Assembly: GCF_932526225.1 (NCBI RefSeq)
Contig: NC_064043.1
Coordinates: forward strand, 11,904,085 to 11,964,084
Reading direction: 5' to 3'
Length of the DNA: 60,000 nt
Origin: Nematostella vectensis
Lineage: Eukaryota; Cnidaria; Anthozoa; Actiniaria; Edwardsiidae
Shown: positions 49,846-60,000 of the stretch, piece after piece
Layout of the letters: each line of letters begins with the position of its first letter
How positions within the stretch are numbered: the stretch's first letter is position 1
The notes under the pieces: model-generated
Seen by the model: only the letters and a program-made list of their open reading frames with translations
Database searches by the model: none
What the model was told of the DNA's origin: nothing
Made by a program: the position numbers and the translations under genes

Positions 49846-50208
49846 AAAAATGTAAATTAGACACAGGTAACTCACTTAGTAGGGTAATGAATACATAGAT
49901 AAGTAAGAGTGTAGAAAGTAGAGTGGTGGGAGAGGAGAGAGAGAGGGAGAGGAGAGCAGGTGTAGGGGAGTGGTGTGTTTTGTTCTTTTAATACCCCCTA
50001 AAAATCCAAGCCCCTGTTTTATTAATGAGCCCCCAAAAATATAATCCCTTTTAGAATGACAGATAACCACAATTTGAAAAATTTCCACTGGTTTGAAAAT
50101 TTTCAGCTGGTTGTAAAATTACCAACCAGTTGAAAAATTTTCAACTAGTTGAGAAAAATTTCCAACTATTAAGATAAATTTCCAACCACAACATATACAT
50201 CATAGGGA

Positions 50209-50355
50209 AGTTTACATGGAACACATCAAGAGCAAGGTTACATGGAACACATCAAGGGTACGTGTGACACCTCATGAGCAAGGTTACATGGAACACATCA
50301 AGGGTACGTGTCACACATCAAGAGCAAGGTTACATGGAACACATCAAGAGCAAGT
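50209..50355 (+). repeat. Short minisatellite between DYNC2H1 and VAMP7
   Basis: About five units of ~27 bp contain GGTTACATGGAACACATCAA, with AGAGCAA or GGGTACGTG endings. A related word (GGTTACACATCAAGGACAAG) occurs at 48480 in the DYNC2H1 3' UTR, on the other side of the TIR element. Confidence 0.88.
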
Positions 50356-51306
50356 GAACAAGAAATTTCTAGAGTTAGTAAACACTGACCGCCTCAAGGG
50401 CCAAGCACTCTTCACAAGCCATTAAACACAAAACATTTAAAGAGGCAAACACTTACTCAAGAACCAGTTAACACGGACACCTAAAACCCAGGCACGTTTC
50501 TCAAAAGCCAAAGAACATGCACACAGTCCAATAATTTCTCAACATGTACACTTCTTATCAGGCATCAATCAGCCCATTGAGCATTGTAAACTTCTACTAG
50601 AGATTAAATGCTTTTGTTGTCTCTGGATATTGATTTTTTTCTTTGAAGACCCCTCCAATAAACCCTTTTCTCCCCCCCCCCTCCCCATCTAAAGCCCAAA
50701 AAATTGAAATAAACTTTACAGTATGATAATCTGCATGTAAGTACTGTCAAAGCAAAACTTACGACACCATTGAAACACATAAGGTTTGGGGCAGATATAG
50801 CGAATTGCGATGGAAAAAATAACCTTTTTAGATGATTATTGTTTATTTAACAATAGATTTATAGAGGGATTACCCACTATGGTTATCAAGAGAATACAAA
50901 ACATAATTTATTAATTTGTACTTTTGTCGCAACCTTCTGTGTTATTTGATTTCATTCCAGTGATAGGGATTACAAGCGAGTTATAGATGTCCCCACAAAA
51001 ATACCATTTTTAGACAATTATAACCACTGTACGTGGATAACCCAATTTGCACTCATAGTACACAAAATCTTCAAATAGGTAACAGTAGTATTTGCTGATT
51101 ATGAAACAATGTGAGAATTGGTTGGCTAAGTTCAAACAGTCCCTGATTCCTGTTTCTGAACTATTTCTGAATTGATTGAATGGCATCTCCCTACTGTACT
51201 GGGTTCCAGGGTGCATCATGGTAGTAGGAGGGTCCAGGGTGTGTAATTAGTTAGTAGGAGGGGCTTTGTGTTTGGGGTCAAGGATGGGTCATGACTAATG
51301 GAGGAA
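50356..51306. other. Intergenic tail-to-tail region, VAMP7 3' UTR side
   Basis: This region is AT-rich with no coding frame I can support. On the minus strand AATAAA occurs at about 50842-50847 and near 50907 and could be VAMP7 poly(A) signals, giving a 3' UTR of roughly 400 nt. A C-rich run (50672-50685) is the only notable composition feature. Confidence 0.4.
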
Positions 51307-54300
51307 CTATCCCTTTTTCTTGACACACCCGCCCCAGTCTAGGCCGTTACATGCTGCTGATACGATGAAGTAAATAACCACCTGCAAATAACAATTTTGA
51401 AGGTTATACTGTGACACAGGAATTTAAGTCTGTTATAATTAACTCATGAATGTGGTGTGATTTAACGTGGACTGTGGCTGAATTTCAATTTTTGTCATTT
51501 TGGCTCATATTTGTAGTTACACAAATACATTTCAGCGGCGTAACCAGGGTTTTTAACAGGAGGGGGCCGAAAAGGGACTTTCAAGGCATTTTCTTCTGTA
51601 TTTTAGATAATGTCACATACATTTACTGTATTTTTGGCTGCTAAAAGGGGGGACCAGGCCCCCTAGGCCACCCCCTGGCTAGGCCCCAGCATTCGGTTCA
51701 ATGTTGATTGAAAGTTGCACTAGACGAGTTGTGCTAAAATGTTGTGAATGGTGACATTATGCGGGATTATCAAGATTATTCGGGGCTGTCTCAAGAAGGT
51801 CAAAAAGGCCCCGCATCAGCGCATAATAGGTCAATCAATCTGTGGTTTCAGGTGGAACTAAAGAACTCAAGAAAGCCTAGTAGGTCCCCTTCTAGTTAGG
51901 ACCTACAACAACGATCTACCAGACGCCACAGACAAAGGCACTAACACCGCTATATATACACAGACGACACAAAGCTATACCGAAGAATCTCTTCGATGAA
52001 GGACTGTGAAGCTCTTCAGGATGACCTGACAAGTCTAAACAAGTTGAGCGACGAAACAAATATAAACTTCAACGCTACCAAGTGTGAAGACTTGACAGTC
52101 TCACGGAAGAAATCGCCCACACTGGTGGATTATCAGCTTGGCGCCACAAGTCTTCAGGACATCAACAGTGAAAAAGATCTCGGGGGCACAATATCGAGCA
52201 ATCTAACATGGGTCACCCACATTCTATTTGTGGTGTCCAAGGCCAACAGAATGCTTGGTCTGCTTAAGAAGACATGTGTCCAAATTACAGACTACAGGGT
52301 CAGGCGGACTCAGTACCTGTTCCTTGTCAAGTCGGAGCTATGTTTCGCCACTGAAGTCTGGTCCCCCGGCAGCGTAAAACTTAAAGTCTTTATAGAAAGA
52401 GTTAAAAGGCAAGCCACCCGCTGAATTCTAAGATCCAAGATCGGGGACTTGAGCTAAAAAGAGCGACTTCTAAAACTCGATCTACTACCCTTGGTCTACG
52501 ACTGAGAGGTGAAAGACCTAATCTTTTTTTATAAGAGTAACCGACCGACCGAATGACTGAATGTTCAACCGTTTGTCACTTTTGTAAATCTATAATCGTA
52601 CTCGTACTTTGCAGAACAACTACGTTTCAAGCATCTTATTTAGATCGTATTGTAAAACCATGGAATCTTTTATGTATAACACAATTCAATAAGTTCTCTG
52701 GCCTATACTCGCGCTTAAATATTTCCTAAAGAATCACTATCAGGCCCTACTTGCCAATGTCTTCAACGTAGGCTTTCCCTGTATGGGCATCTATGTTGTG
52801 TAATAAAGACTATTCTAGTAAACAGTAACACTTTTGTGTTTTCTTGAGGTTTTACAAAGAAAGCAAATGCAATCCAGTATGTGAATTTGCACCGCACCAT
52901 TTCTAGCAGCGATCCGTGTGCTGGAGGCAAGTCTTTTCGCAATGGCCCATCCCCATTTCTCAGCTAGGAGACTTGGTAGGATAAACTTGGTAGAATGTTC
53001 GAAAGCTATCGAAAGCGGCAGCTGCATGTGTCGAGGGTAGAGAGTGACCTCTGGTTGTATATGCCTACGACGCATTCAGCTTCCGCTTTTTATAGCTTAC
53101 GAACATTCTACCGATTTCAACAGCGGAGAGAAGACTGATCTCCTTCCTGAGAATTGGGGATGTGAACGTTCACAGGGAAAGCTTGTGCCAATGCGAACAG
53201 ACTTGCCTCCAGCACAAGGTTCGCTGAAAGATAAAATGCCGATTGCAGAACCAGAAGATGAACCTGCAAGAAGAATGGTCTAGACTGTAGTGCAACGTGT
53301 GGAGAGTGTAAAGCTAGACGTTCAGTTTCATTAGAAATGTAACTAGCTTTTTCTAGGCTGGTGTAAAATCTCAAGAAATTACAAAAGTGTTCCTGATTAA
53401 TACTATATTAGATGTATTGAATAGGCTACCTACTGAGTTGCTGTCACATATAAGTTTGTTTCCTAGACAAATTTCAGTCACTGTCGCGAAGAATGCAAAA
53501 TACACTTGTGGAGAAAATATTTGAAATAGAAATAAAGCATGGACAAGTTGCTTTATTTCGATGCTAAAATTGTGTATGTAAACTAAGTTGTATCACTTCT
53601 TCAAAATCCGCTGAGAGAAATTCTATTGCAATAAGTTCCACCTGGGCCATAAAAATTTCATAGATTGACGACTAAAATTCAGGTAGCCCTGCTTAGACAC
53701 TCTCATTATTATTATCAGGGTGCTCAATGGCCTGTGTTTCATTATGGTAGACTAACACAGAGAGGAAACAATCTTAACAAAAAGCATTGAAAAGCCATTT
53801 TAAGTGAAAATGTTGCAGATACGAAATACAAAAATTGTACTTCCACCCCAGCCAAATCAATGTCTTTATGTTTTTTTGGTTTGGATCGGGTATTCGTACC
53901 AAGACGAAAGTGGTGTGGTAGTGAGGTGGGTGTGATCATATGGTATGGTGATGTTGGAGGGTGATGGTGAAGGATGGCTAGTAAGGTAATGTAGAGTGGA
54001 GATGGTAGTAATGTAATTACGGTGAAAAGGTGGATAGGTTCAACTAGTAGGTGGTGGAGGGTGGTGAAAAGATAAAGTGGGACTATAGAATAGGTTGTGG
54101 TGGTGTGTGGTGGGTAGGTGAAAAAGAAAAAAAAAATAATAATATGGTGTGGTATGGAGATGGCTAATGGCTGTGTTGGTGGGGAAAAAAGTAAGGTGTG
54201 CTTGATGCTGGTCATGGTGTAGTAAACATCTGTGGTTTTCTGGCAGACTCATTTCCTTCTGGTTTTGAGTAAACACATTGACCCCTAAACCGGCCTGTTC

Positions 54301-57300
54301 AATGGGTTAAATGCTGTTTTTATACTCACAATAGAAATGGCGATCAGGATTAATGTGATTTTCACGTTTTTCCACCACATGGCACGTGCTAACCCTCGAC
54401 TTGTCTTCTTGAATGTTAGGGACTGATAACAAAACAAAAATAAAAAGTTCAGATGTCTGATACTGATTTATTTTTTCACATTTAAAACAACAACAACAAC
54501 TTACTGAGCTATTCAGGTCTTCCGCCTTGTCTATTAAGAGCTCCAAGCGTTCCCCTCTGCTAGCTATACTATCTGGGGAGGTCAACACATTTCTTCTGTT
54601 ATCTAAAATTATTAGAACAGTGCTGAAGCAGCATGGTCATTATTTAAATGGGCAACTGACTAAATCAAATGGCTTCAAAACTATTGCCCCAAGTTCCCCA
54701 CATCACAGCTCTGTTGAATCTTAATACTCACCTACCCAGGGTTAGCTGAGAAGGGGGCTGTGAATAGTATTTGAAGACCCTTCAACCAGAGGGAATTCTT
54801 AAATTCTTAGCTCCATTTAGAGTTTTATTTAGGCCTAGCTTAGATGCTGTTCTTTTCATGTACCATTCCAAATGCAAATAAATGAAAATGAGTTATGTCA
54901 GTTCTTTCATATTCATGAAAAGAATTGCATTTTGTTTAACACCTTAGTGTCCTTAGAAGCAATGCATGTTTTTCAGTTACACATCACTGCAAAAGAGACA
55001 GCATTACACATGAAACCAAGCTTGGATTCTACAAAAGTTTTATAACTACATAACCTCTCTTTTCGATTAAAACTTAATAAATAAAAAAAAAACACAGCAT
55101 CAAAATATTAGCAATCTGAAATACAATAGAACATACCACCCACTCATGTAATCCTTACCTACCTATATTTTTCACCATTATGCCCCGAATCTCATCAAGC
55201 TCTACTTGGACTTTAGCAATGCTACTTCCTTCCTCTCTACTGTCTGAATAATGTTTCTAGAAGTGAAAGGGTTAAATCTGGGTAACTCTAAACAAATCTG
55301 TATGTCACAGGGAAGGCATTTTTTGGACAAATCTTTGTGGGTACTAATGAAAATGATATTGCGGTGACAGATTTGTATGTACAGTGAACAGATCTCCAAA
55401 AACATAATAAAATGCTTAACAAAGCATTTTGGGGAGGCCATGACAATGTAAAAGCGGAGATCTAATATTTGACATACCATCTCTGCAGACAACACTCTTG
55501 AGAACTCGCTGTTCATGGCGAAGGGTAATGCGGTTTGCGCCCTTCCATGATAGGCTGCCTGAAACCTAATGTCAGTCACTTTAGTATGCACTCAGAGATC
55601 AAGAGAGAATAACTGTTATCATAAACAGTTTACTAACCTTCTTTTAATTTCTGTCAAGTAAAGAAATGCTTGCGATCTTTCAAAAGCCTAAAAAGATATA
55701 TATATATATATAAAACTCCTTGCAAAAGTCATATTTTACAGTACATTATAATGTGTATACTGTACAGTATAAAATAGAGAATCAACCTCATATAGTGATA
55801 CTTGGTATAGCAATATTAATTCCAAGCAAAAAAAACTAATTATTAAATCTAATATGGAAAATAATAAAAGAATATTCTCAAAACAACAAATGCAAATTTC
55901 CAGTATCTTGGCATATTGTATCAATGTTCTACTTTAATTAAAGAAACCTAGTCTCATATCATAACTCACCCTTGCCCTTGCCATAGGGGCCATGGGGGAC
56001 AGTGTCTCAAAGTCTTTTTATAGAATAATAAGGAAAAAGGTGTGGCAGTGCTTCCCCCCCCCCCCCCCCCCGCCCTCAGTCTTCTTAAAGTCTTGTGTAT
56101 TGTAACCCAGTCTTTTTTTACATATATCACGTATGGCCCTGAGCATAAGTGCGCCATAAGCAGACTTTATGACCCCTCAACCGGCCTGTACCGGCTTTGG
56201 GAAGTACCCACAACCCAAAAAATTCATAAATGCAAAATAAACACAACAAGATGAAGATACTCAGGCATCAGTCTAAGGGATAAATGGTCTTGCAGATATA
56301 CATCTAACCAAGGTGTTGGCATCTACTCTTAAGCCAAAAAATAGCACAGGTTCTTTGACAAATCTCAAATCGAACAAGGAGAGAAAAGCAGAATCACCAC
56401 TCTCAATATAACGCTCAAAATACCACACAAGGGGGAGAGATCAGCAAACACAGCTCAAGACACAAATATATACCTTTATTCTGATCCTCCAGGTACATTT
56501 CCATGGCCTCAAGACACAATGTCCACTCCTTGAAGGATTGTAAAACCATGAAGATGTCTTTACGTATTGCAAAGCATTCTGGGAGATCCAGGGGAAAATT
56601 CACGAGGGAAGGGCCAGTCAACACTCCTCTCCCCAAAGTCAGATGGTTTTTAGTCTTTTCACCCCGAGGCCAAACAAATCAATTCCAGGTCATACAGACC
56701 CAGAATAGCAGTGTAAACAATTTTGGAATCAATTTGGTTTCAGAAAAGACAGCATTTAGGAGAGCTGTGGTGATTCATTAGAAAATTATTTTCTCATCCA
56801 GGCAAAGCCAAACAAGAAAAAATCATCATGAATCCACCTTTGCTTGCAAATATCCATAAGCAAAGCACTCAATTATGCCCCAAAAGACTTCATGATGTCC
56901 TGAGACACTCTCCTAATATGCTCATAGCTGTATTTTTGATGAAAAATACAAGCAACCATCAACTTGTGCTGGCTTCAGCACAACGACGAGGGATTAAAAG
57001 TGGGGACCGCAAAGCACTGTTGGAAAGCTTGGATACCGCTGACTAGGTGCAGCTGTGTTTGACTTTGACGGGCTGTATAAAACTCAGAATAGGGGGAGGT
57101 ATCTGTTTTCAGTCTTTTTTTTTGTAAATTCAGCTCAAAAAAAGCCAGGAGTCAATGGGTTAAATTAAGTACTTCAGTCAAACCCTCACTATAAGAGCAC
57201 CATAAGCAGACTTTAAATTAAGTACCTCAGTCAAACCCTCACTATAATATGTGCACCCTAGCAAAGATTAGAGTTTAAGATTTTTCAGTAGACTAAGGGA

Positions 57301-58021
57301 GTGTTTATTAATAACACCGAGGGGGGAGGGAAGATTTCTACTCTAGACACCTTAAAATTTCAGAGCCCCCATTATATCTTCCTTCCCCCCCACCCTGGGT
57401 GTATCTAATGAACACTCCCTAAACAATATTAAAAATACAAGCAGTTTAATAAACTTTCCCAAACTCAACTAACATCATCTGTGATACACAGGTAGATAAT
57501 CCTGTCTTCTGATATATAGTGGAACAAATAACTGTTGAAAAAATACAAGGAAATCTTTAGTATGCTATTTTAAAGCCATACATACCTACCAGGTAGAGGT
57601 TTTCCGGAAACCAAGGGTTTATATTTCACTTAAAACACATGTATATGTTGGGGTATATGTTGCTTCTTTAAATAACAGGTGATATTGCACCCTTCTTGCG
57701 TGTATGACAGTCAAGGGGTAAAATTGCCCTCCCCCCTTCCCTTTCAAGAAAAATAGAAGAAATGAAGAAATGCATGAGAGCTGATTTTAAAAAAATGTGT
57801 CATGTGTTCCGCCAATTGATCCTCCCCCCCCCCCTCAAGAAATCCTGGATCAACTCCAGCTAAACACTATCTTACCTTCCTTGAGTGTATGTTAGCTTGG
57901 AATTATCAGGTGGTATTTTGCTAAGGATTTGCTCTGTTACTTCAGCAAAGTTGCCAGCACATGCGGCAAACTTAGCGAGGACAGTGGTCCCTCTTGACAC
58001 CACACTGTAGAGAATTGGCAT
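51307..58021 (-). CDS. VAMP7: VAMP7 longin R-SNARE, complete coding region in eight exons
   Basis: VAMP7 is the tetanus-insensitive R-SNARE that mediates fusion of late endosomes and lysosomes with target membranes. Coding exons in transcript order (coordinates read high to low): 58021-57876, 57531-57474, 55687-55638, 55565-55478, 55256-55163, 54572-54505, 54422-54330 and 51381-51307. They sum to 672 nt with consistent phases, giving 223 residues; the human protein has 220. The longin domain is in exons 1-4 (MPILYSVVSRGTTVLAKFAA, YLFHYISEDRIIYLCITDD, GRAQTALPFAMNSEFSRVL). The SNARE motif is in exons 5-7 (ELDEIRGIMVKNI, SIASRGERLELLIDKAEDLN), with the zero-layer arginine in SIASRGE. The tail anchor is split between exons 7 and 8 (VKITLILIAISI, VVIYFIVSAACNGLDW). 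An acceptor just upstream of the ATG (58028-58030) implies a 5' noncoding exon. A 2.9-kb last intron holds most of the repeats. Confidence 0.95.
51840..52556 (+). pseudogene. Degenerate LINE reverse-transcriptase fragment, antisense in the last VAMP7 intron
   Basis: The frame 51996-52424 encodes an RT C-terminal stretch (LQDDLTSLNKLSDETNINFN, VSKANRMLGLLKKTC). Just upstream, the catalytic region survives as YTDDTKLYRRISS after a frame change, and downstream ERLLKLDLLPLVYD continues in another frame and meets a stop. Frameshifts and stops make it an old fossil. The family is CR1- or Jockey-like. Its orientation is opposite to VAMP7. Confidence 0.85.
52823..53395. mobile_element. 573-bp fold-back element with CAG ends, VAMP7 intron 7
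   Basis: The left end CAGTAACACTTTTGTG pairs with the right end (complement CAGGAACACTTTTGTA). The arms continue to match imperfectly across nearly the full length, for example GTGTGCTGGAGGCAAGTC against GACTTGCCTCCAGCACA and TAGAATGTTCG against CGAACATTCTA, meeting near 53045. Because of the symmetry both strands show similar short frames (QLPLSIAFEHST and QLPLFIAYEHST). No clear target duplication was seen. Confidence 0.85.
53396..54329. other. VAMP7 intron 7, remainder
   Basis: No gene is visible here. From about 53925 to 54190 the + strand is G/T-rich with many GGTGG and GTGGTG words, a degenerate low-complexity tract that gives Pro/His/Leu-rich frames on the minus strand. Confidence 0.6.
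57295..57421. mobile_element. 127-bp MITE, VAMP7 intron 2
   Basis: AGGGAGTGTTTATTA at the left matches the complement of TAATGAACACTCCCT at the right, and the pairing extends through a G-rich/C-rich stretch to near the centre. It lies about 50 bases downstream (in the VAMP7 sense) of exon 2. Confidence 0.78.
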
Positions 58022-58027
58022 GATTAT

Positions 58028-58839
58028 CTGGAAAACAACCATTGTGAAGATTAAATGATGTTTTAGATATAAAGAACGAAAATCATCTGCATTCAAGAAA
58101 GTGGGGGATCAACTCAACCCTTTAGTAAATAGTGCTTTAGTACTTTTATATCAAGTTAAACTTAAACAACCTGGTGTAATCAATCAAAAGTTTGTTGATG
58201 GAGCACAATCAAAATATTAGCGCAACTACTCTGTTTTACAGAGTCGTACAACATACTATTTCAACCTTGTGTTGTTGTATAGCTTGTCTACACCACACCA
58301 ACACAGACGTTATAGTTTTTCTTTCTAGTTATGCCAGCAAGGGTCTAGCATGGGGACGAGGCTAAAAACTTTACCATATACATGACATTTGAGCTTCAAT
58401 TTCAAAACATCAGTGAAATTAGATATATGTTGGATTTCCGTTGGGATTTCACGTCGAAAATGTTTGAACCAATGACAACAATGGGTACTAACAGAAAATG
58501 AAAATAACAACACCAGAAATCGTACTACGACTAAACGAGCACAATATGATAAAGTCTTTAGTCACTTTGCTAAACTACGTCACACGACCTAAACTAGGTT
58601 ACCCCACGCAAATCTCGCCAAAACAAGTAAGACACTTGAACTATTAACAAATTACCGGCTAGGCCCACCTTTGTGTATTCGTATAGAAGTACAAACTTAT
58701 TGATGTTTCCTTACTGCATACAGTTTTTGTTGATTGTTACATTTTCCTTTTACGACGATAAGGTCACTAGAGTCTATGCCTGCGCGGTAAGGTAGGGTCA
58801 TGTGATTCTACCCCAGGTCTCACATTCGTCACGGTCAAG
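58028..58839. promoter_or_regulatory. Shared intergenic region of VAMP7 (-) and POLR1D (+), likely bidirectional promoter
   Basis: About 0.8 kb separates the two divergent coding starts. It must contain the POLR1D 5' UTR and promoter and, because VAMP7 exon 1 is preceded by a splice acceptor, also a VAMP7 noncoding first exon. No TATA box could be assigned with confidence. Two house-keeping type genes in this arrangement usually share a TATA-less bidirectional promoter; that is inference. Confidence 0.5.
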
Positions 58840-59221
58840 ATGGCGGATGAAGAAGAAGTCGGCGTCAAACACAAACTCGAAGTTGTAAGTTGTTGATGTT
58901 TCGCCTTACCAGTATCCCTTGCTTTTTTATGATTGCTTTTAATTTTAAAATGCAGACAGAAACATATTGGAACGGTCTCTTAATGTTCTAACTGGCTGTC
59001 ATCGCACGGTTATTCTGACACTGTTTTTGAAATATCAACACGTGGAATTACGATTTCTAAACTCTCCTTTTTTTTTCGCAAACGCTGCAAAAATTAAGGT
59101 TCTTGATTACATGTTTTTAGGTCCCGACTGGTGACCCTGACGATGAAAGCTGCATGACATTTGTTCTACATGACGAGGACCACACACTTGGCAACTCGCT
59201 TAGATACATCATCATGAAAAA
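58840..59221 (+). CDS. POLR1D: RNA polymerase I/III subunit AC19 (RPAC2), first two coding exons
   Basis: POLR1D pairs with POLR1C as the alpha-like dimer that nucleates RNA polymerases I and III in the nucleus. Exon 1 (58840-58884) begins with an ATG in strong context (A at -3, G at +4) and encodes a short acidic leader, [15 protein letters not shown]. Exon 2 (59121-59221) encodes the alpha-subunit dimerisation motif, with [20 protein letters not shown] followed by [15 protein letters not shown]-type sequence is diagnostic of AC19. Exon 2 ends in phase 2 before GTGAGT. The next exon, expected to begin like NPEVEFCGY, was not found before 60000, so the gene continues beyond the window. It is head-to-head with VAMP7. 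Confidence 0.92.
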
Positions 59222-59399
59222 GTGAGTGTCCAGTCGCAATTCTGTCATATGGTTGCATAGTTGGTCACAGGCAAACAAAAAAAGGAAAGGGGAAACCTGT
59301 TTTTTAGAAGGCCTTATTTAAGCTTAAAATAACTTATTTTTGCCTACTTAAATATTTTTGTCAACTAAATATCACCACCTTTAATAATGAATCATTAGA

Positions 59400-59705
59400 T
59401 GGGTAAGAGCTGCTGTTTTTCTTTGGTTTTTATGATTGGTTGGCATGGAAGTAGTTGCCTTACTTGGTGCAGTCCTTTAATGTCCGCAAGCATTTACGGC
59501 GTAAGGATATTACAATTGCCCCTCCTGGTTTATCAGTTGTTTTTCGATGGTCAAAAACCAATCATTCCGGGTCTTGGAAATTTAGGTTGCCTGTCCTAGC
59601 TAACCCAGGATCGCTTCTTTACCCGGTTGCAGCATTCACTTGCATGTGCTCATTAGTACCTGCTTCTCCTAGATCACCTTTGTTTGTACTCCCGGGGTTG
59701 TGTAC
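59400..59705 (+). pseudogene. Tyrosine-recombinase retroelement (DIRS-like) fragment, POLR1D intron 2
   Basis: The frame entered at 59455 encodes FNVRKHLRRKDITIAPPGL, then VVFRWSKTNHSGSWKFRLPV, NPGSLLYPVAAF and SLVPASPRSPLFVLPG. This combination (RRKDI, RWSKT, IPG..L.PV.A) is typical of the N-terminal part of tyrosine recombinases carried by DIRS/Ngaro-type retroelements in cnidarians and other animals. The catalytic RHRY residues are not present and upstream codons contain stops, so it is a fossil piece. Confidence 0.7.
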
Positions 59706-59800
59706 AGGACCCGAAATGATCCCAGGACCCGAAACGATCCCAGGACCCGAAATGATCCCCAAAAGTACCCCAACTGATCCTCGGACCCGAAACGATACCG
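59705..59800 (+). repeat. Short tandem repeat in POLR1D intron 2
   Basis: Units of about 15-18 bp contain GGACCCGAAATGATCCC (also AAACGATCC), five to six times. It grew at the end of the retroelement fragment. Confidence 0.85.
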
Positions 59801-60000
59801 AGGAGTCCCCGAAATCAACACCAAGGAATTACGGTAATGGACAAAGGGAAAGCAGAAGAAATACTTGCAATTCTTGAAGCATAATAAAGGGTTAACAGCG
59901 ACTCGGTTTCTAAACAACGTGACTTAAAAATATTAAATTCCAACACAATACTTCTATTTATTACATTATTGCGTTAAACACATAAACAGAGTACAAAACA

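Larger units (their letters stand above)
48511..50197. mobile_element. 1.7-kb TIR element just after the DYNC2H1 stop
   Basis: The left end reads TATATGTTGTGGTTGGAAAT and the right end is its complement (ATTTCCAACCACAACATATA). The similarity continues imperfectly for about 110 bp through repeated CAACCAGTTGGAAATTTT words. TA or TATA at both junctions may be the target duplication. It begins 54 bases after the DYNC2H1 stop and interrupts a short minisatellite related to 50209-50355. Inside is a minus-strand frame (48817-49164) and a tRNA-like segment (49777-49845). Confidence 0.78.

Noticed and set aside
51533-51690. Second hAT-like MITE (CAGCGGCGTAACCAGG end)
   Set aside because: The opposite end starts CTGGGG and matches only loosely; no target duplication could be found.
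52815-53283. Two similar short proteins on opposite strands
   Set aside because: The similarity is explained by the fold-back symmetry of one 573-bp element.
53742-54276. Pro/His/Thr-rich minus-strand frame as a gene
   Set aside because: Complement of a GGTGG-rich low-complexity tract in the last VAMP7 intron.
54301-54422. VAMP7 ending by reading through exon 7 into SIKTAFNPLNRPV
   Set aside because: This would cut the membrane anchor short and ignore a GTGAGT donor. An exon at 51307-51381 restores the phase, the rest of the anchor and a family-like C-terminus.

Overview
The window is eukaryotic, compact animal genomic DNA. Introns follow GT-AG rules, exons are short, and tRNA-derived SINEs, LINE tails, tyrosine-recombinase retroelement debris, inverted-repeat DNA elements and many minisatellites are present. 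Exon structure and protein similarity fit an early-branching metazoan. An anthozoan cnidarian such as a Nematostella-like sea anemone is my best guess, but that is inference and not a database match.

About 80% of the window (1-48457, + strand) is one gene, the cytoplasmic dynein-2 (intraflagellar transport) heavy chain DYNC2H1. Its first ~1,000 residues lie upstream of the window. I could place 62 coding exons whose phases join without a break: 10,269 nt of frame, about 3,420 residues, ending in TGA at 48455-48457. In order they encode the end of the tail and the linker (3-9512), AAA1 (9945-12144), AAA2 (12572-17656), AAA3 (17733-21964), AAA4 (22557-25123), the stalk with the microtubule-binding tip (26244-29586), AAA5 plus buttress (31429-35390), AAA6 (35913-40890) and the C-terminal domain (41416-48457).

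The introns are packed with repeats. Several minisatellites are built from copies of a DYNC2H1 splice junction, so the repeat unit carries exon sequence plus a donor or acceptor (beside exons 2, 13, 19, 23, 36 and 40). Others grew inside SINEs. All three copies of one SINE family lie in sense orientation and end at a splice acceptor. These linked observations are the most unusual thing in the window.

Downstream of DYNC2H1, and convergent with it, lies VAMP7 (51307-58021, - strand), a longin-domain R-SNARE of late endosomes and lysosomes. I reconstructed all eight coding exons (223 residues). Its last intron holds a 573-bp fold-back element and an antisense LINE fragment. VAMP7 is divergent from POLR1D (58840 onward, + strand), the AC19/RPAC2 subunit shared by RNA polymerases I and III. 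Only its first two coding exons are in the window. The ~0.8 kb between 58028 and 58839 should hold both promoters.

Between DYNC2H1 and VAMP7 sits a 1.7-kb terminal-inverted-repeat element (48511-50197). It carries a short minus-strand reading frame interrupted by one amber codon. I saw no CRISPR array, operon or bacterial-type system.
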